64,000 bases of DNA from Apium graveolens (taxonomy: Eukaryota > Streptophyta > Magnoliopsida > Apiales > Apiaceae): positions 296,049,957 to 296,113,956 of the forward strand of contig NC_133650.1 in assembly GCF_009905375.1 (NCBI RefSeq). The letters run 5' to 3'. Of the stretch, positions 44,621-55,522 are shown piece by piece. Positions within the stretch are counted from its first letter, which is position 1. Each line of letters opens with the position of its first letter. The translations under genes and the position numbers were made by a program. The notes beneath the pieces were generated by a model that was not told where the DNA came from, ran no database searches, and saw only the letters and a list, made by a program, of their open reading frames with translations.

Positions 44621-46731
44621 TATTAGGTAATGAATTACACACAGAGGGGGGGGGGTGAATGTGTTTTGGTGTTTTTATGTTTTTCTTGAATTATTTTGGT
44701 TTTTGAACAAAGTAAATCAAATCTTGCACTAAGATGTGTTATAACAGAAATAATACATGCAGCTATGAATAACACAGATCTTTCAAAATTCACTTAATTT
44801 TATATTAAAATTAAGAATGTTTTGCTATAAAATTTCTAGGCTCTTTGTTGTTTAAGAGCTTAACTTCAATCTTGAGAGAATACAAGAATTTCTGATCTAA
44901 TTGTTGTAACCTAACAAAAGACCAGTGTTAACTTTATATCTCAGTTAACTACTGGTTTACACAGTGTATAATAAGACATGCTATTAATTTTAGTAAGCTG
45001 TAACTAATCATTCCATTTAAGGAAAAATATATCTTCCATTTTTGGCTTAGCATATCTTTGCATATTGTGTTAACTTTGATCTTCCTTTTTTAGTTAATCT
45101 TCACCATTGATCTTGCACACTCTTCAAGCTGGTTTTTGTAGACTTATCAATCCAACTGGTTGGATTATTTGTTGATTGTTAATCTTGGATATTGAACTGG
45201 TCTGTAATTAGTACTTTGAGATTTTACCTCGAGATCTCCAGTTAGGCATGTAGAGATCTTGACATCTCGATAAGTATATTGACTTATCGAGATCTCTAAT
45301 ACTCCATAGTTGATTTGACTTGTAGAGGTCTCTGACTTCTCTGTAAGAAAATTTGGCTTATCGAGATCTCTAATCTTCATATCCTCACTTTGACTTATCG
45401 ATATCTCTGAGTTCTCTAGTGACATATTGACTTGTCGATAACTCAGAGTTCTCTAGTCAAATTTGACTTGTCGATAACTCAGAGTTCTCTAGTGAATTTT
45501 GGCTTGTCGATATCTCTGAGTTCTCTAGTGAAATTTGACTTACTGATAACTCAGAGTTCTCTAATGAATGTTGACTTGTCGATAACTCTGAGTTCTCTAC
45601 TAAAGAATTGACATGTCGATATCTCTAATCTTCATTTCTTCATTTTTGACTTGTCGATATCTTTGAGTTCTCTAGTAGCTTTTCTGAGTTCTCTATAAGT
45701 CATTTGGAGTTCTCAAGTGACTTCTCTATAACACTAAATCTGTGACTTGTAGAGATCTTGACTTAGAACATTTTTTCCAAAACAGATTTATTCAACTCCA
45801 AGCTTCTTCATAATTCCTCCGAGGCATGATCTTCTTGATCTTCTTCTAGATAGAATTCTTAGGCTTGATACTGTTTTAAGAAAAAGACTCCAATCTTCTC
45901 CTTTGACATTTTTACAGACTTTAAATATTACAAGTACCAAATGCAAATTAAGATTACAATACAACTTACTTAGGGTTGTCAATTTGACTTAGGGGTCATT
46001 TGTTAAATCTGAATTATTTTTTCTGGATGATTAAAATTCTGAACGATTGATAATCTGAATGCTGGACTATTAATCCTGTTTGGTAAATAAATATGAAAAT
46101 TTCTGAACGCTAATATTTGTTGATTTACATATATGTAAAAAATAATATGTATTTTAATCCTAATAATCAAATAACAATTTACACGTATTTTGAAAATTTA
46201 ATAATAGAAAACACACATATATTTTGAATAAATGTTATCCATTTAAAGAGTAAACAATATTTTTCAGTCTTAACATAAAAAATATATAATTGGAAGTTTA
46301 ATTTAAAATTATTAAACAAATTTAAGACAAATGTATTCATATTAAAATCCAGATAATTACTTGAATATAAATATATTTAAAAACTAAAAATATAAGTTAA
46401 ATGTTAAATAAAATTAATATATGGCATGGAATTTTAATTTTATACTTTTTTTAAGAAATCACTTATGTATTATATATAAATATATTATACTTTTGCATTA
46501 TGGTCTTCTGCCTTGATATCACTTGAGAAAACTTGGAGGTTACATGAACCGTCCAGCTATATTTTTTTGAAGGAGTCATCCAGTTAAATTCTTGACTCGT
46601 TCAGCTAACAAAATTTTATATCAAACAATCTTAACAGGTGATTCAGGCCTCGTTCAATACTTTTGGTATGGTACAGGGGTTAACAAATGACCCCTTAGTC
46701 TTGTTATTGTACAGACATGTCTTACACAACA
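44621..46731 (-). repeat. CopA 5' LTR, interrupted by a MITE
   Basis: On the plus strand it starts TATTAGGTAATGAATTACAC and ends CTTACACAACA, matching 18570-22573. The terminal TG is TA. Without the 703-base MITE it is about 1.4 kb. An 11-G run near 44646 replaces a 5-G run in the other LTR. The CGATA repeat array is at about 45420-45680. Confidence 0.93.
45992..46694. mobile_element. PIF/Harbinger-type MITE in the CopA 5' LTR
   Basis: A 703-base insert with perfect 15-base inverted ends, GGGGTCATTTGTTAA and TTAACAAATGACCCC. TTA occurs on both sides (45989-45991, 46695-46697) and once in the uninterrupted LTR copy near 22530. The 3-base TTA duplication and the GGGG start fit PIF/Harbinger. 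The interior is AT-rich and non-coding. Confidence 0.92.
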
Positions 46732-46736
46732 ATTTG

Positions 46737-47447
46737 TATATTATTTTTTTATACCTATGTACGCATTTTAAGAATTTAATCATATAAATGTTAATCAAAA
46801 TAGGTCTAAAATCTTTAAAATATGAGTGATATTGTAAAAAAAGGGAAGCATTTATTGATGATATCAGTTAAGTGATGATTTGGTTGCTAGCATTAATTCT
46901 TCAAAAAATGCAAAAATAAAATATAATGGGCATAGAAATCAAGGAAGCTGTAGAGGTAGGGAAATATGATGTAAATATGTTAGATGTTGCAAAGATCCTT
47001 CTTGAAGTAGCTAAATTTGAGGAACTGAAAAGGAAGTAACTTAGTTGGGTGCAACGGCTTTTCAATTTTCTTAGTATTTAATTTCAATTTCATCTTGTTA
47101 TTCTCTTAATTTGCCTAGTAATTTTAGTAATATTGTTACGTTTGATTGAAATTTAGTGACAAGTAGTAAGAAGACGATTCCAATGTATTGATGTAAGCAA
47201 CTTCAAGTCGTTATGAATACAAACATTGAATATTGACAAAAATAATATCAACAACTTGTGATATTAGTTAACAGACGAACATTATACAATTAAAAGAAGA
47301 TTGTAGGTATAATGTTTTCATTAACTAGAATTTTTGAGTAATAATATTCGAGGCTTATGGATGCTCTTTGACTTCGTATCATTTTTTAACAACATCATCA
47401 GTGTAATACATTACCTTATTATATTTGTAAAGTTTAAGTTATTCTTT
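46737..47447. other. AT-rich spacer between CopA and CopB
   Basis: About 710 bases of AT-rich host-like or degraded sequence. I see no convincing reading frame, inverted repeat or LTR end. Confidence 0.5.
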
Positions 47448-48477
47448 TGTTATGAATATGTTGTGAACTTGATGATAAGTTGAACAAAATACCTTAGTAG
47501 ATTTAACTTAGTGTTTTTGTAGCTTTCGACGGATGTTCTAATATAGTCCCGATGGATGAACTTTATAGTCCCGACGGATGACAATTTAACATCCATCGAG
47601 AGTGTAGCTTATGTAACAATAAGTATTGTAACACATTTCTGCAAACAATAATGTTTTAGTTGAGTAGATACTGTAGGATTCTTTGAGTCATGTTGACTAC
47701 TAGATTGATATGGAGAATAGGTTGGCTAATTGTAAATATAAGATGTCTTGTAATTCTGCATAAGTGAAATAGAATCAAGTGACAGAAAGACTCCCGATGG
47801 ATGATCTACAAAGGCTCCCAACAGATAATCAACAAGGCTCCCGAAGGATGATCAACACAATCCCGACATATGATAATATTCAAAATAGCAGTTGACAGTG
47901 ACAACACAGTCACATGCGTCAGGTGTTTGCAAATGGAATGTGGCATCCTAATTGCAGGATTTAGAGAACAAAGAAGCATTACCATTTCCATGCAATTATG
48001 AAGATATTCAAAGATGCTGGATAGAGTAATGTAGCAGCATGAAGTTAGACTAGATATAGTTTGTCTTATTTTCTTGTCTTACTATCATTTAACTTGGTGA
48101 TATGTAAACCAAGTGTAGCAAGTTGAATAACTTAACTGAGTAAACATTATTTTCAGAGAGATAGAAAAGGCTGTATATGTTAAGAATCTCTTTATAATTC
48201 TGTAAGTTCTCTTGTAAGCAGCTATGTGTTATTCAAGCATCACAGAGTTCTCAACTTTATATATCTCTGGTGGATAAGTTCAAATCCACCAGAAAGTTTT
48301 AAAGCTTTGTGTTTTATTGCTTTGTGTTTTTATTTCTATTTTATTCTCATTCCGCACTTCTTGCAAAATCAAACACAGTTATATATTAAGTAAGAACATT
48401 CTTAAAATCGGAAAAAGTAGCCAGAATTACATTCAACCCCCCTTCTGCAATTCTTGTTGCATTGTTTGGGATTAACA
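47448..48477 (+). repeat. CopB 5' LTR
   Basis: A 1,030-base LTR starting TGTTATGAATATG and ending GGGATTAACA two bases before the PBS. Words CGACGGATG, CGATGGATG and CATCCATCG occur at 47526-47610, and a looser GGCTCCCGAAGGATGATCAA repeat at 47790-47870. CATTCAACCCCCCTTCTG near the end is shared with the CopC LTR. Confidence 0.88.
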
Positions 48478-48479
48478 AT

Positions 48480-48491
48480 TGGTATCAGAGT
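48480..48491 (+). promoter_or_regulatory. CopB primer-binding site (tRNA-iMet type)
   Basis: TGGTATCAGAGT, two bases after the LTR, matches the plant copia initiator-tRNA site in 11 of 12 positions. Confidence 0.9.
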
Positions 48492-48537
48492 AAGCTCTTG
48501 AAGTACAAAGAGTGTAAAGATCACCACAATCAGCAAG

Positions 48538-50709
48538 ATGATCAGAAAGGATGTTGGAGTGAAAATTCCATTTCTGGTCAAAGATAACTATCACCACTGG
48601 AAGGTGAAGATGCACCTACATCTTCTTTCTCAAGATGAAGTCTATGTGGACTGCATTGAGAGAAATCTTCATGTTCCTATAAGAGCTGCTACAGGAAATG
48701 AGCCATCAGTTCTAAACCCAGACATGAATGGTCTGATCCAAATATTGAACAAGTCAGGAAAGATAAAAAGGCCATGAACATACTGTTTAATGCTGTTGAT
48801 GGTGATATGTTTGACAACATGATAAACTGCAAAACAATAAAAGAGGTTTGGGTCACAATTCCAATTATTTGTGATGGAACTGAGCAAGTAAGAGAGAATA
48901 AAATGCAGCTCTTGATTCAACAATATGAGCATTTTCACTGTGAAGAAAGTGAGTCACTCACTGATATATTTAGTAGATTTCAAAAGCTACTGAATGCTCT
49001 CAAGTTGCATGGAAGGGTCTATCAAACAAAAGACTCAGACCTTAAATTCCTTAGATCTTTACCAAAGGAATGGAAGCCCATGACAGTCTTTTTAAGAAAC
49101 TCTCAAGATTACAAGGAATTCACCTTGGAAAGACTGTATGGAATTCTAAAAACCTATGAGCTTGAAATAGAGCAAGATAAAAGGATGGAGAAAGGAAGGA
49201 AGAAAGGAGTACCCATTGTACCGGTTGCTGAGCAAGAAAAAGGAAAAGGAAATGAAGGTTGAAGCTATTGAATCTACATCAAACTCAAGGGTCTGTGAAA
49301 GCAAGGGTAAAGGGCTTGTAGCTAAAAATGAAGAACAGTTGAGCTAAGATGACATTGATGACATAGATGAACATCTTGCTTTTCTATCCAGGGGATTTTC
49401 CAAGCTTAAATTCAAGAAGAATTTTGGAGGTAGCTAAGTCAAACAGAAACATGGTTGATAAGTCTAAATTCAAGTGTTTCAAGTGTGGCATGGCAGGTCA
49501 TTTTGCAAGTGAATGCATGAAGCCTGATTCTGGTAAAAAGAAGTTTGATCCTGTTGATTACAAGTAAAAATACTTTGAGTTGCTCAAGCAAAAGGAAAGG
49601 GCTTTCATTACACAAGAAAATGACTGGGCTGCAGATGGATTGGATGAAGATGAAGAAAAAAACTATGTCAACCTAGCCCTAATGGCCAAATCAGATGAAA
49701 CAAAAGTTAGTTCATCCAGTAATCAGGTAATCACCACTAACCTAACACATTTAACTAAGTCTGAGTGCAATGATGCCGTCAATGACATGTCTACTGAGCT
49801 ATATCATTTGCGTGTAACTCTTAAGTCTCTCACTATGGAAAATGCTAAAATTAAAGAAAATAATTTATTTTTAAGTGAGAGGAATAATGTGCTAGAGACT
49901 CAATTCATTGAGTTTGAAAAATTGAGAATTGAATGTAAAACTGTCAAGGATGAATTACCCGAATCTTTAAACAAGAAGTAATTAAGGCATGGAAATCATC
50001 TAGAGATGTCCATGCTCAAATTACTAAAGTTCAAGGTATAGAGTCTTTTTGTGATGCAGCCTGGATAAAGAACAAGGAGAAGCTTGATTCCAATCTGGTT
50101 GAAGGACTTTCAACGGATGTGGATTCGACGGATGATGAAAATTATCCGTCGAATAATCAAAAGGATTATCCGTCGAAAGAAAATGAGCCACATCCGTCGA
50201 ATGTAAGTAATCCAGTTAGCAAAGCTAAGCTAGCTAAGTTGAATGATAAATATGGATCAGTTTCTAAAAACTTTATTTTAGGAGAATCAAGTCAAGTGAG
50301 AAAAGAAAAGAGAGTTAATGTCGATGATCTGTCTATCAAGCAATTGAATGACAGATTAGATAAGATTGAGGTTAAAGCAGAATCAAAAAGGAAAAACAAC
50401 AGAAATGGGAAGGTAGGAATTAACAAACATAACAACTACACACCTGAAAAATATGCTCCAAGAAAAATCTGTGTTAAGTGTGGTAGTGTTAATCATTTGT
50501 ATGTTAATTGCAAACTTGCTATGCCTACTCCTATGTCTACATCTCATTCATTTTCCAGCATGCCTACAATGCCTGTTAATGTTATGCCTGCACAAAATTT
50601 GAATGCACAATATGCTAACATGCCATTTGCACATAATCCTTATTATGCTGCATTTAGTATGCCTCAAATGCCATTTAACATGCCTTACTGGAATAACATG
50701 TTTACATAA
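48538..50709 (+). pseudogene. CopB gag with two intact zinc knuckles (broken frame)
   Basis: Starts MIRKDVGVKIPFLVKDNYHH, the copia gag N-terminus, and shifts frame near 48770. The UBN2-like core (48774-49262) has ESLTDIFSRFQKLLNALKLH and LERLYGILKTYELE. After more breaks, a knuckle CFKCGMAGHFASEC (near 49475-49516) is intact, then a coiled coil (49580-49981). After another break the frame 50119-50709 has the repeat-encoded YPSNN/YPSKE/HPSN segment and a second intact knuckle, CVKCGSVNHLYVNC (near 50470-50511). A Met/Pro/Asn-rich tail follows. Two C-x2-C-x4-H-x4-C knuckles some 330 codons apart match CopA's layout. Confidence 0.87.
50107..50205. repeat. CGACGGAT/ATCCGTCGA words inside CopB gag
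   Basis: Five copies: CAACGGATG and CGACGGATG in one orientation, then ATCCGTCGA three times in the other. They encode STDDENYPS and YPSK-type residues. The word matches the CGACGGATG copies in the CopB LTR at 47526-47580. Confidence 0.88.
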
Positions 50710-51412
50710 AGTATGCCTTTTCATGTTAATCAAAATATGCATGATAATTCTACTTCAATGAATGGTTTCAAAGGTCCAACTCAAATGATGAAGGATGAAT
50801 CTGATATACCCAAGTCAAATGAGATCAAACCTAAGAAACCAAAGAAAAAGGTAACAAGGCAGGACCCAAGGAAATTTGGGTACCAAAAACAACTTGATTT
50901 GATTTTGATGTGTGCAGGGAAACAGAAAGAATCTTTGGTATTTGGATAGTGGGTGCTCAAGGCACATGATTGGAGATTCTACCCTGCTCACTGAGTTCAA
51001 GGAAAGAGCTGGCCCAAGTAACACTTTTGGAGATGACAACAAGGGTTATACTGTGGGATATGGCTTGATTTCAAAGGATAATGTCATCATTGAAGAGGTT
51101 GCCCTAGTGGATGGACTCAAGCATAATCTGTTGAGTATCAACCATCTATGTGATAAGGGCAACTCAGTCACTTTCAATTCAGAAGCCTGTGTTGTGACTA
51201 ACAAGAAGAGCAACAAAGTGGTTCTCACTAGAGTGAGAAAAGGCAATATGTATCTCGCTGACTTCATTTCAACAAATACAGAATCTGTAACTTATCTTCT
51301 CAGTAAAGCAAGTCAAGATGAAAGTTGGCTATGGCACAAGAAGCTGTCCCATCTAAACTTCAAGACCATGAATGAGCTAGTCAAGAAAGAATTGGTTAGA
51401 GGTATTCCTTAA
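50710..51412 (+). pseudogene. CopB protease and pre-integrase region
   Basis: Frame 50912-51412 has the protease active site (LWYLDSGCSRHM, residues about 8-19) and FGDDNKGYTVGYGLISKDNV, then VDGLKHNLLSINHLCDKG. The zinc-binding start of integrase (WLWHKKLSHLNFKTMN) follows. A stop at 51410-51412 separates it from the next piece. A linker (50713-50949) links it to gag in a different frame. Confidence 0.88.
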
Positions 51413-51648
51413 GTGGAGTTTACAAAGGATGGATTATGTGATGCCTGCCAGAAAGGAAAGAAGATTAAAGCATCATTCAAAAAGAAGCTTGATTTAATAA
51501 TTGAAGAACCTTTGCAATTGTTACACATGGATTTGTTTGGACTAGTCAATGTGTTATCCATCTCTAGGAAAAGATATTGCCTAGTAATTGTAGATAATTT
51601 CTCAAAGTTCTCTTGGACATATTTTCTAAATCCAAAGATGAAGCTAGT
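51413..51648 (+). pseudogene. CopB integrase, truncated by TekG
   Basis: Continues in the same frame after one stop: CDACQKGKKIKASFKKK completes the zinc domain, then LLHMDLFGLVNVLSISRKRY with the first catalytic Asp present, and IVDNFSKFSWTYF. The frame then runs into TekG at 51649. Confidence 0.88.
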
Positions 51649-54600
51649 TATAACGCCCCCAAATCCGGGGTCAGGAACCTGGGTCGTCATGCAATCCTTT
51701 AATCATGTGTAACCTGCATTAACTCAATAATCCAATAATTCCATATCACAGACCCCCAATCTCACACACTTACAAGTTATAGCCTTGGAAACGACGTATG
51801 ACAAGTATCATCTGTTATTAAAAGTCAAATGTACTTTACAGGATCTCAAACAATTATTCATAACCTCTACATGAAGTTACAATAATTACGACTGATATCT
51901 TATACCTATCAGATACTTTGGCAAACCTGAGACAAGGCTGCTAGGGATTCTCCCCATGACTGTAAGCAACTAAGTCCCACACCAGCATACTGGTTATCTA
52001 TTGTGTTGTGCAATTTAAAAGAAAGCAGGAGTGAGCTATAATGCCCAACATACTAATGTATAGCGTGAAAATGACTGTATGATAAATTTACGTAAAACAT
52101 CATATATGATAATTACGTTTTATTCAAAAATAGTTTTCCTTGATGACACACATCTTCTCATGAAAACAATTCTTTAGTGGATTTTATTATCCTGCGAATA
52201 CCTTAATAGTAAACCCAGCACCTAGGCTTGGGTTACGGTATTGCATCACAATTCCAATTGGAAGAATATGATATTCGTTGGAGCCACCACATACGATGAT
52301 CAGTCGTACTGCGATAAAGTAACCTTTTCTACTAGCAGAAGGACGACACCTTCGTATCCCGGTTATCACCCTTGCCGCATACGGGCTATGTGTCCTCATT
52401 TCGGGTATATACACACTTCACAGGTCCTTAGGTACATATTGTACCGTCTCCTACGGTACTAGTAGTCTATCCAATACACGAAGTACTTGGATCGTACCCC
52501 TCCTTTGTCCTTTAGGAAATCCTATCATATCTCGAGAACTCGAATCACATCGAAGTTCCCCCAAGCATTTTGCTTGTTGATAGGCATAACTTTACTTCAT
52601 ATATATATGTATGTACTTCCGAAAGTTTTCAGAGGAAGTACTTAGGATGTGAGTTGACCGTTGTCAACAGATAATTAAATAAGGGGGGAGTTTCTCTTTC
52701 AAACTATATTAAAAATATTAAAATACGCTGAGATGACATTTTTCGACGATTTGAAATTATTCGGATGATTTTCCGAAAAATCAGAAAGTATTTTACATCA
52801 GGTTTTATGATAATCCTTTAATAAATATTTAAAAGTTAATCGGTAAATAATTAAACCTCGAATGAGTTTACTTGAAAAGAATATTTAAAATAATATTCCT
52901 CAACTAATTTATATTTAAGTAATATAATAATCTTTAATATTTAATCGAGTCTGCAATAAATATTCGCTAGAGAATACTTCTCCCATAATAAATGAATAGT
53001 AAATAGATATTTATTATTCGAACGATAAAGTATAGTTGAGGGAATGCGATCTTTGGAAATCGTTTTTATAAAAGTTCGAGGTGTTTAGTATTTCGTAAAT
53101 GGACGTTGAGTCTCTTGAAACATAACTACCATGGACTTTAATCGTCCTATAAATATCACCAGAATGATTCCCGTGTTTTATTTTATAAAAACAAAACTGA
53201 CCGACTCTCGGTCTTACAACTTATACATCACGCTCTATTATAGCGTTAATATTCTAATTAAAACACCTCCGGAATACTTCCGGGGTTTCATCAATTTTTA
53301 CTGATCGATCCTCGGTCTAAAATATATACACGCCACGCTACTCGCTAGCGTTAACGTTCTCAATTATAAAATCCTCCGGGATACCTCCGGGTTTTTATAA
53401 GCTTACACCGACCGAATCTCGGTCTAAATATAACATTTCGAACTCGGTATGAATATATATTAGAAATTATCAACAATTGAGTAATGTAATACATCTCAAA
53501 CTTCGTAAAACAGTTTAAAGCAATCTCATGCATATATCATAGTTTTGTAAAATATTCACAACACAACAGTTCTTAAAAGGTAGGGTTTGAAAACTTGCCT
53601 AGGTATCTTGAGGTGAAGGATGCTCTAGGTTCCGCTAGGAAATCTATAATCATAGCACAAGTCGTTTTGTTAGGTCCCGTTCTAATTTACGGCTACCCGC
53701 ACTCATGCGCTAATTATTATGCACCCTCTCAACTTATAATACCCTTATTATTCCTTTAAGTCCTTATTCACATGATGGTCGCTTCATTTTTCTAAGTATC
53801 TTAGGTTCATTTTCATTTTCGTCGTCGGCTCCGCTTATGGATTCTATGGTTTCTAATCGCGCGGTCTCGGCTCCGATATTTTTATAAAATTGAGAAATAA
53901 TTTTTTTCATTTGAAATTTTTATGAAAGTTAGGAAACTTAGAATAATAATCTATGTAAAAATTTCATGATTTATGAACATTATTAAGTCGATCTTTATAT
54001 TTTCAAAGTTCGTAATTCGTAGCAGTTTTTGTCGCGTAAATCAATTTTAGTAAAACGGCCATAACGTTTGATCCGTAAATCGGAATCAAGCGATTCAAGC
54101 GCCTAAACGATCCTTATAACATTTTCTATCATAATCAAGGGTTAATTTTCAAGAAACTACAGTTTAAATCTTCGGGACTTTCTGCAGAAACTTAAAGTTA
54201 CGTTTTATTCATTTTAACGGGATTACGTTTATGATCGGAGTTTTGTTTACGCCTTAAATCTTTATACTACCATCAAAAATCACCATATCATCAACACACT
54301 AACTCCTCTCAAGAACATCATGTACTTGAGACAACAACAATCAACCTTAAATGTACTTAACTAAACATCAAGATTTCAACAATATCACCTCTAAAACTAG
54401 GTTTATAACTATATACCAAAAGGATCTTGAAATTGAATCTTAAAAAAAGTTGGGTCAAAGATTTTTACCTTTATTGAAAACTTGAGTTGTGTTCTTGAGG
54501 ATGGTGGAGTCTTGGGAGGCTTGGTATAGTTTTTGGAACCTAAAACCACAATTGAAATCAAGAAACCAAAGAAGAGTTACTATTCATACTATTCACTAGC

Positions 54601-55506
54601 AACTTTCTTGATTTTATTTCACCCATCAAACCTTGATAAAAAGAGATCAAAGAATTGTCTTACCTTAGTTTGGTTGTTAGGAAGCTTGAGAATTAATGGG
54701 AGGATTTATCCATGGCTAGGACTTGGAGATTTGAATTTGATTTCCCTTGGTGAAGAAGAAGGGCCGAATGGAAACAATGAAGAAGGGGGAGAGAGTTTTA
54801 TGCTTGCTTCCTTGGTTTCTTCTAGGAAATGGGATTGGAGATATCTTATATTGATTTGATATTCTCTAGTTTAGGATCCTAGGTTTATTTTTGTTGCCAA
54901 ATTCATGGACAAATCTAAGTAGCTTCCTAGTTTACAAGCTAAGCTACTTATTTTAGCTTCCTTAACACACTATTTGATTAGCCTTGCTTGATCATCCTAT
55001 ATCTAGCTCACTATTTGATAGAGTAACCATGGTTACTTTCTTACCATGGTTAGTTAGTGCGTTACGTTTATTTAATCATTTACGCGTTCGCTCAGTCGCT
55101 TAAACGTTTTCGTAATACTTCCTCGTAAATAGTTCACGACGTAATTCCTTTCGTATTTATTCCTTATGTTTTAAATTATCATACTTGGATATAAATCCAT
55201 AGGGTTTTAATCTTGTAATTATATTGTGATTCCCGTAATCCTCGATGAGTCGTAAATATGGTCGTTTTTCAAAGTTCATTTTCTTTGAAAACTAATAGTG
55301 TTTACATACACTCATTTGGTACGTATAATCATGTTATCAATTCCGAAACTTATTTTCTCATGCACAACATAGTGTGGGCTAAAAAGTTTTTCCCAGTCTG
55401 TTAGGGTTACTATTCATTAAACATTTTACAAGGTCTCAAAAATTAAAGTTATTATATTACTATTCATAAAGGTCTTTTACCGATGTGAAAAATTTGGGTT
55501 CTTATA
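51649..55506 (-). repeat. TekG LTR (Tekay/Del-like gypsy), 3' LTR of a minus-strand element
   Basis: A 3.86-kb region without coding. It begins TATAACGCCCCCAAATCCGG and ends GGGTTCTTATA on the plus strand; TG/CA ends appear to have decayed to TA/TA. A PPT lies just right of it. The part near 52010-52040 (GAGTGAGCTATAATGCCCAA) matches the solo-LTR-like element at 19387-21958. Repeated CCTCCGGAATACTTCCGG-like and ACCGACTCTCGGTC-like inverted words occur at 53150-53440. The length and end structure suit Tekay/Del LTRs. Confidence 0.75.
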
Positions 55507-55522
55507 GTCTTCCCCCCTTAAA
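55507..55522 (-). promoter_or_regulatory. TekG polypurine tract
   Basis: On the minus strand TTTTAAGGGGGGAAGA immediately precedes the LTR, and CGAGACGGAATCC comes just before it. This ending of the pol frame and PPT is characteristic of Tekay/Del elements as I know them. Confidence 0.75.

Larger units (their letters stand above)
18565..46736 (-). mobile_element. CopA: Sirevirus-like Ty1/copia LTR retrotransposon with nested insertions
   Basis: A complete element read on the minus strand: 5' LTR 44621-46731, PBS 44607-44618, gag, protease, integrase, reverse transcriptase/RNase H, a long extra coding region, a purine-rich tract (GGGGGAGAT on the minus strand) and 3' LTR 18570-22573. The 5-base duplication ATTTG flanks it at 18565-18569 and 46732-46736, proving that the outer LTRs belong together. 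It spans 28 kb because three later elements lie inside; without them it is about 14.4 kb. The extra region between pol and the 3' LTR, the long LTRs and the PBS type suit the Sirevirus/SIRE lineage. Many stops and frameshifts make it non-autonomous. Confidence 0.93.
47448..51648 (+). mobile_element. CopB: 5' half of a plus-strand Sirevirus-like copia element
   Basis: The 5' LTR, PBS, gag with two zinc knuckles, protease and the start of integrase are present in order. The element is cut at 51648/51649 by the TekG LTR, and the missing part (rest of integrase, RT, RNase H, 3' LTR) does not reappear in the window. The LTR start TGTTATGAATATG and the following AACAAAATACCTTAGTAG match the start of the CopC LTR, so CopB and CopC belong to related families. 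Confidence 0.9.

Noticed and set aside
54533..54859. 108-residue plus-strand frame within the TekG LTR
   Set aside because: It lies in a non-coding LTR, shows no domain features and has no intact counterpart.
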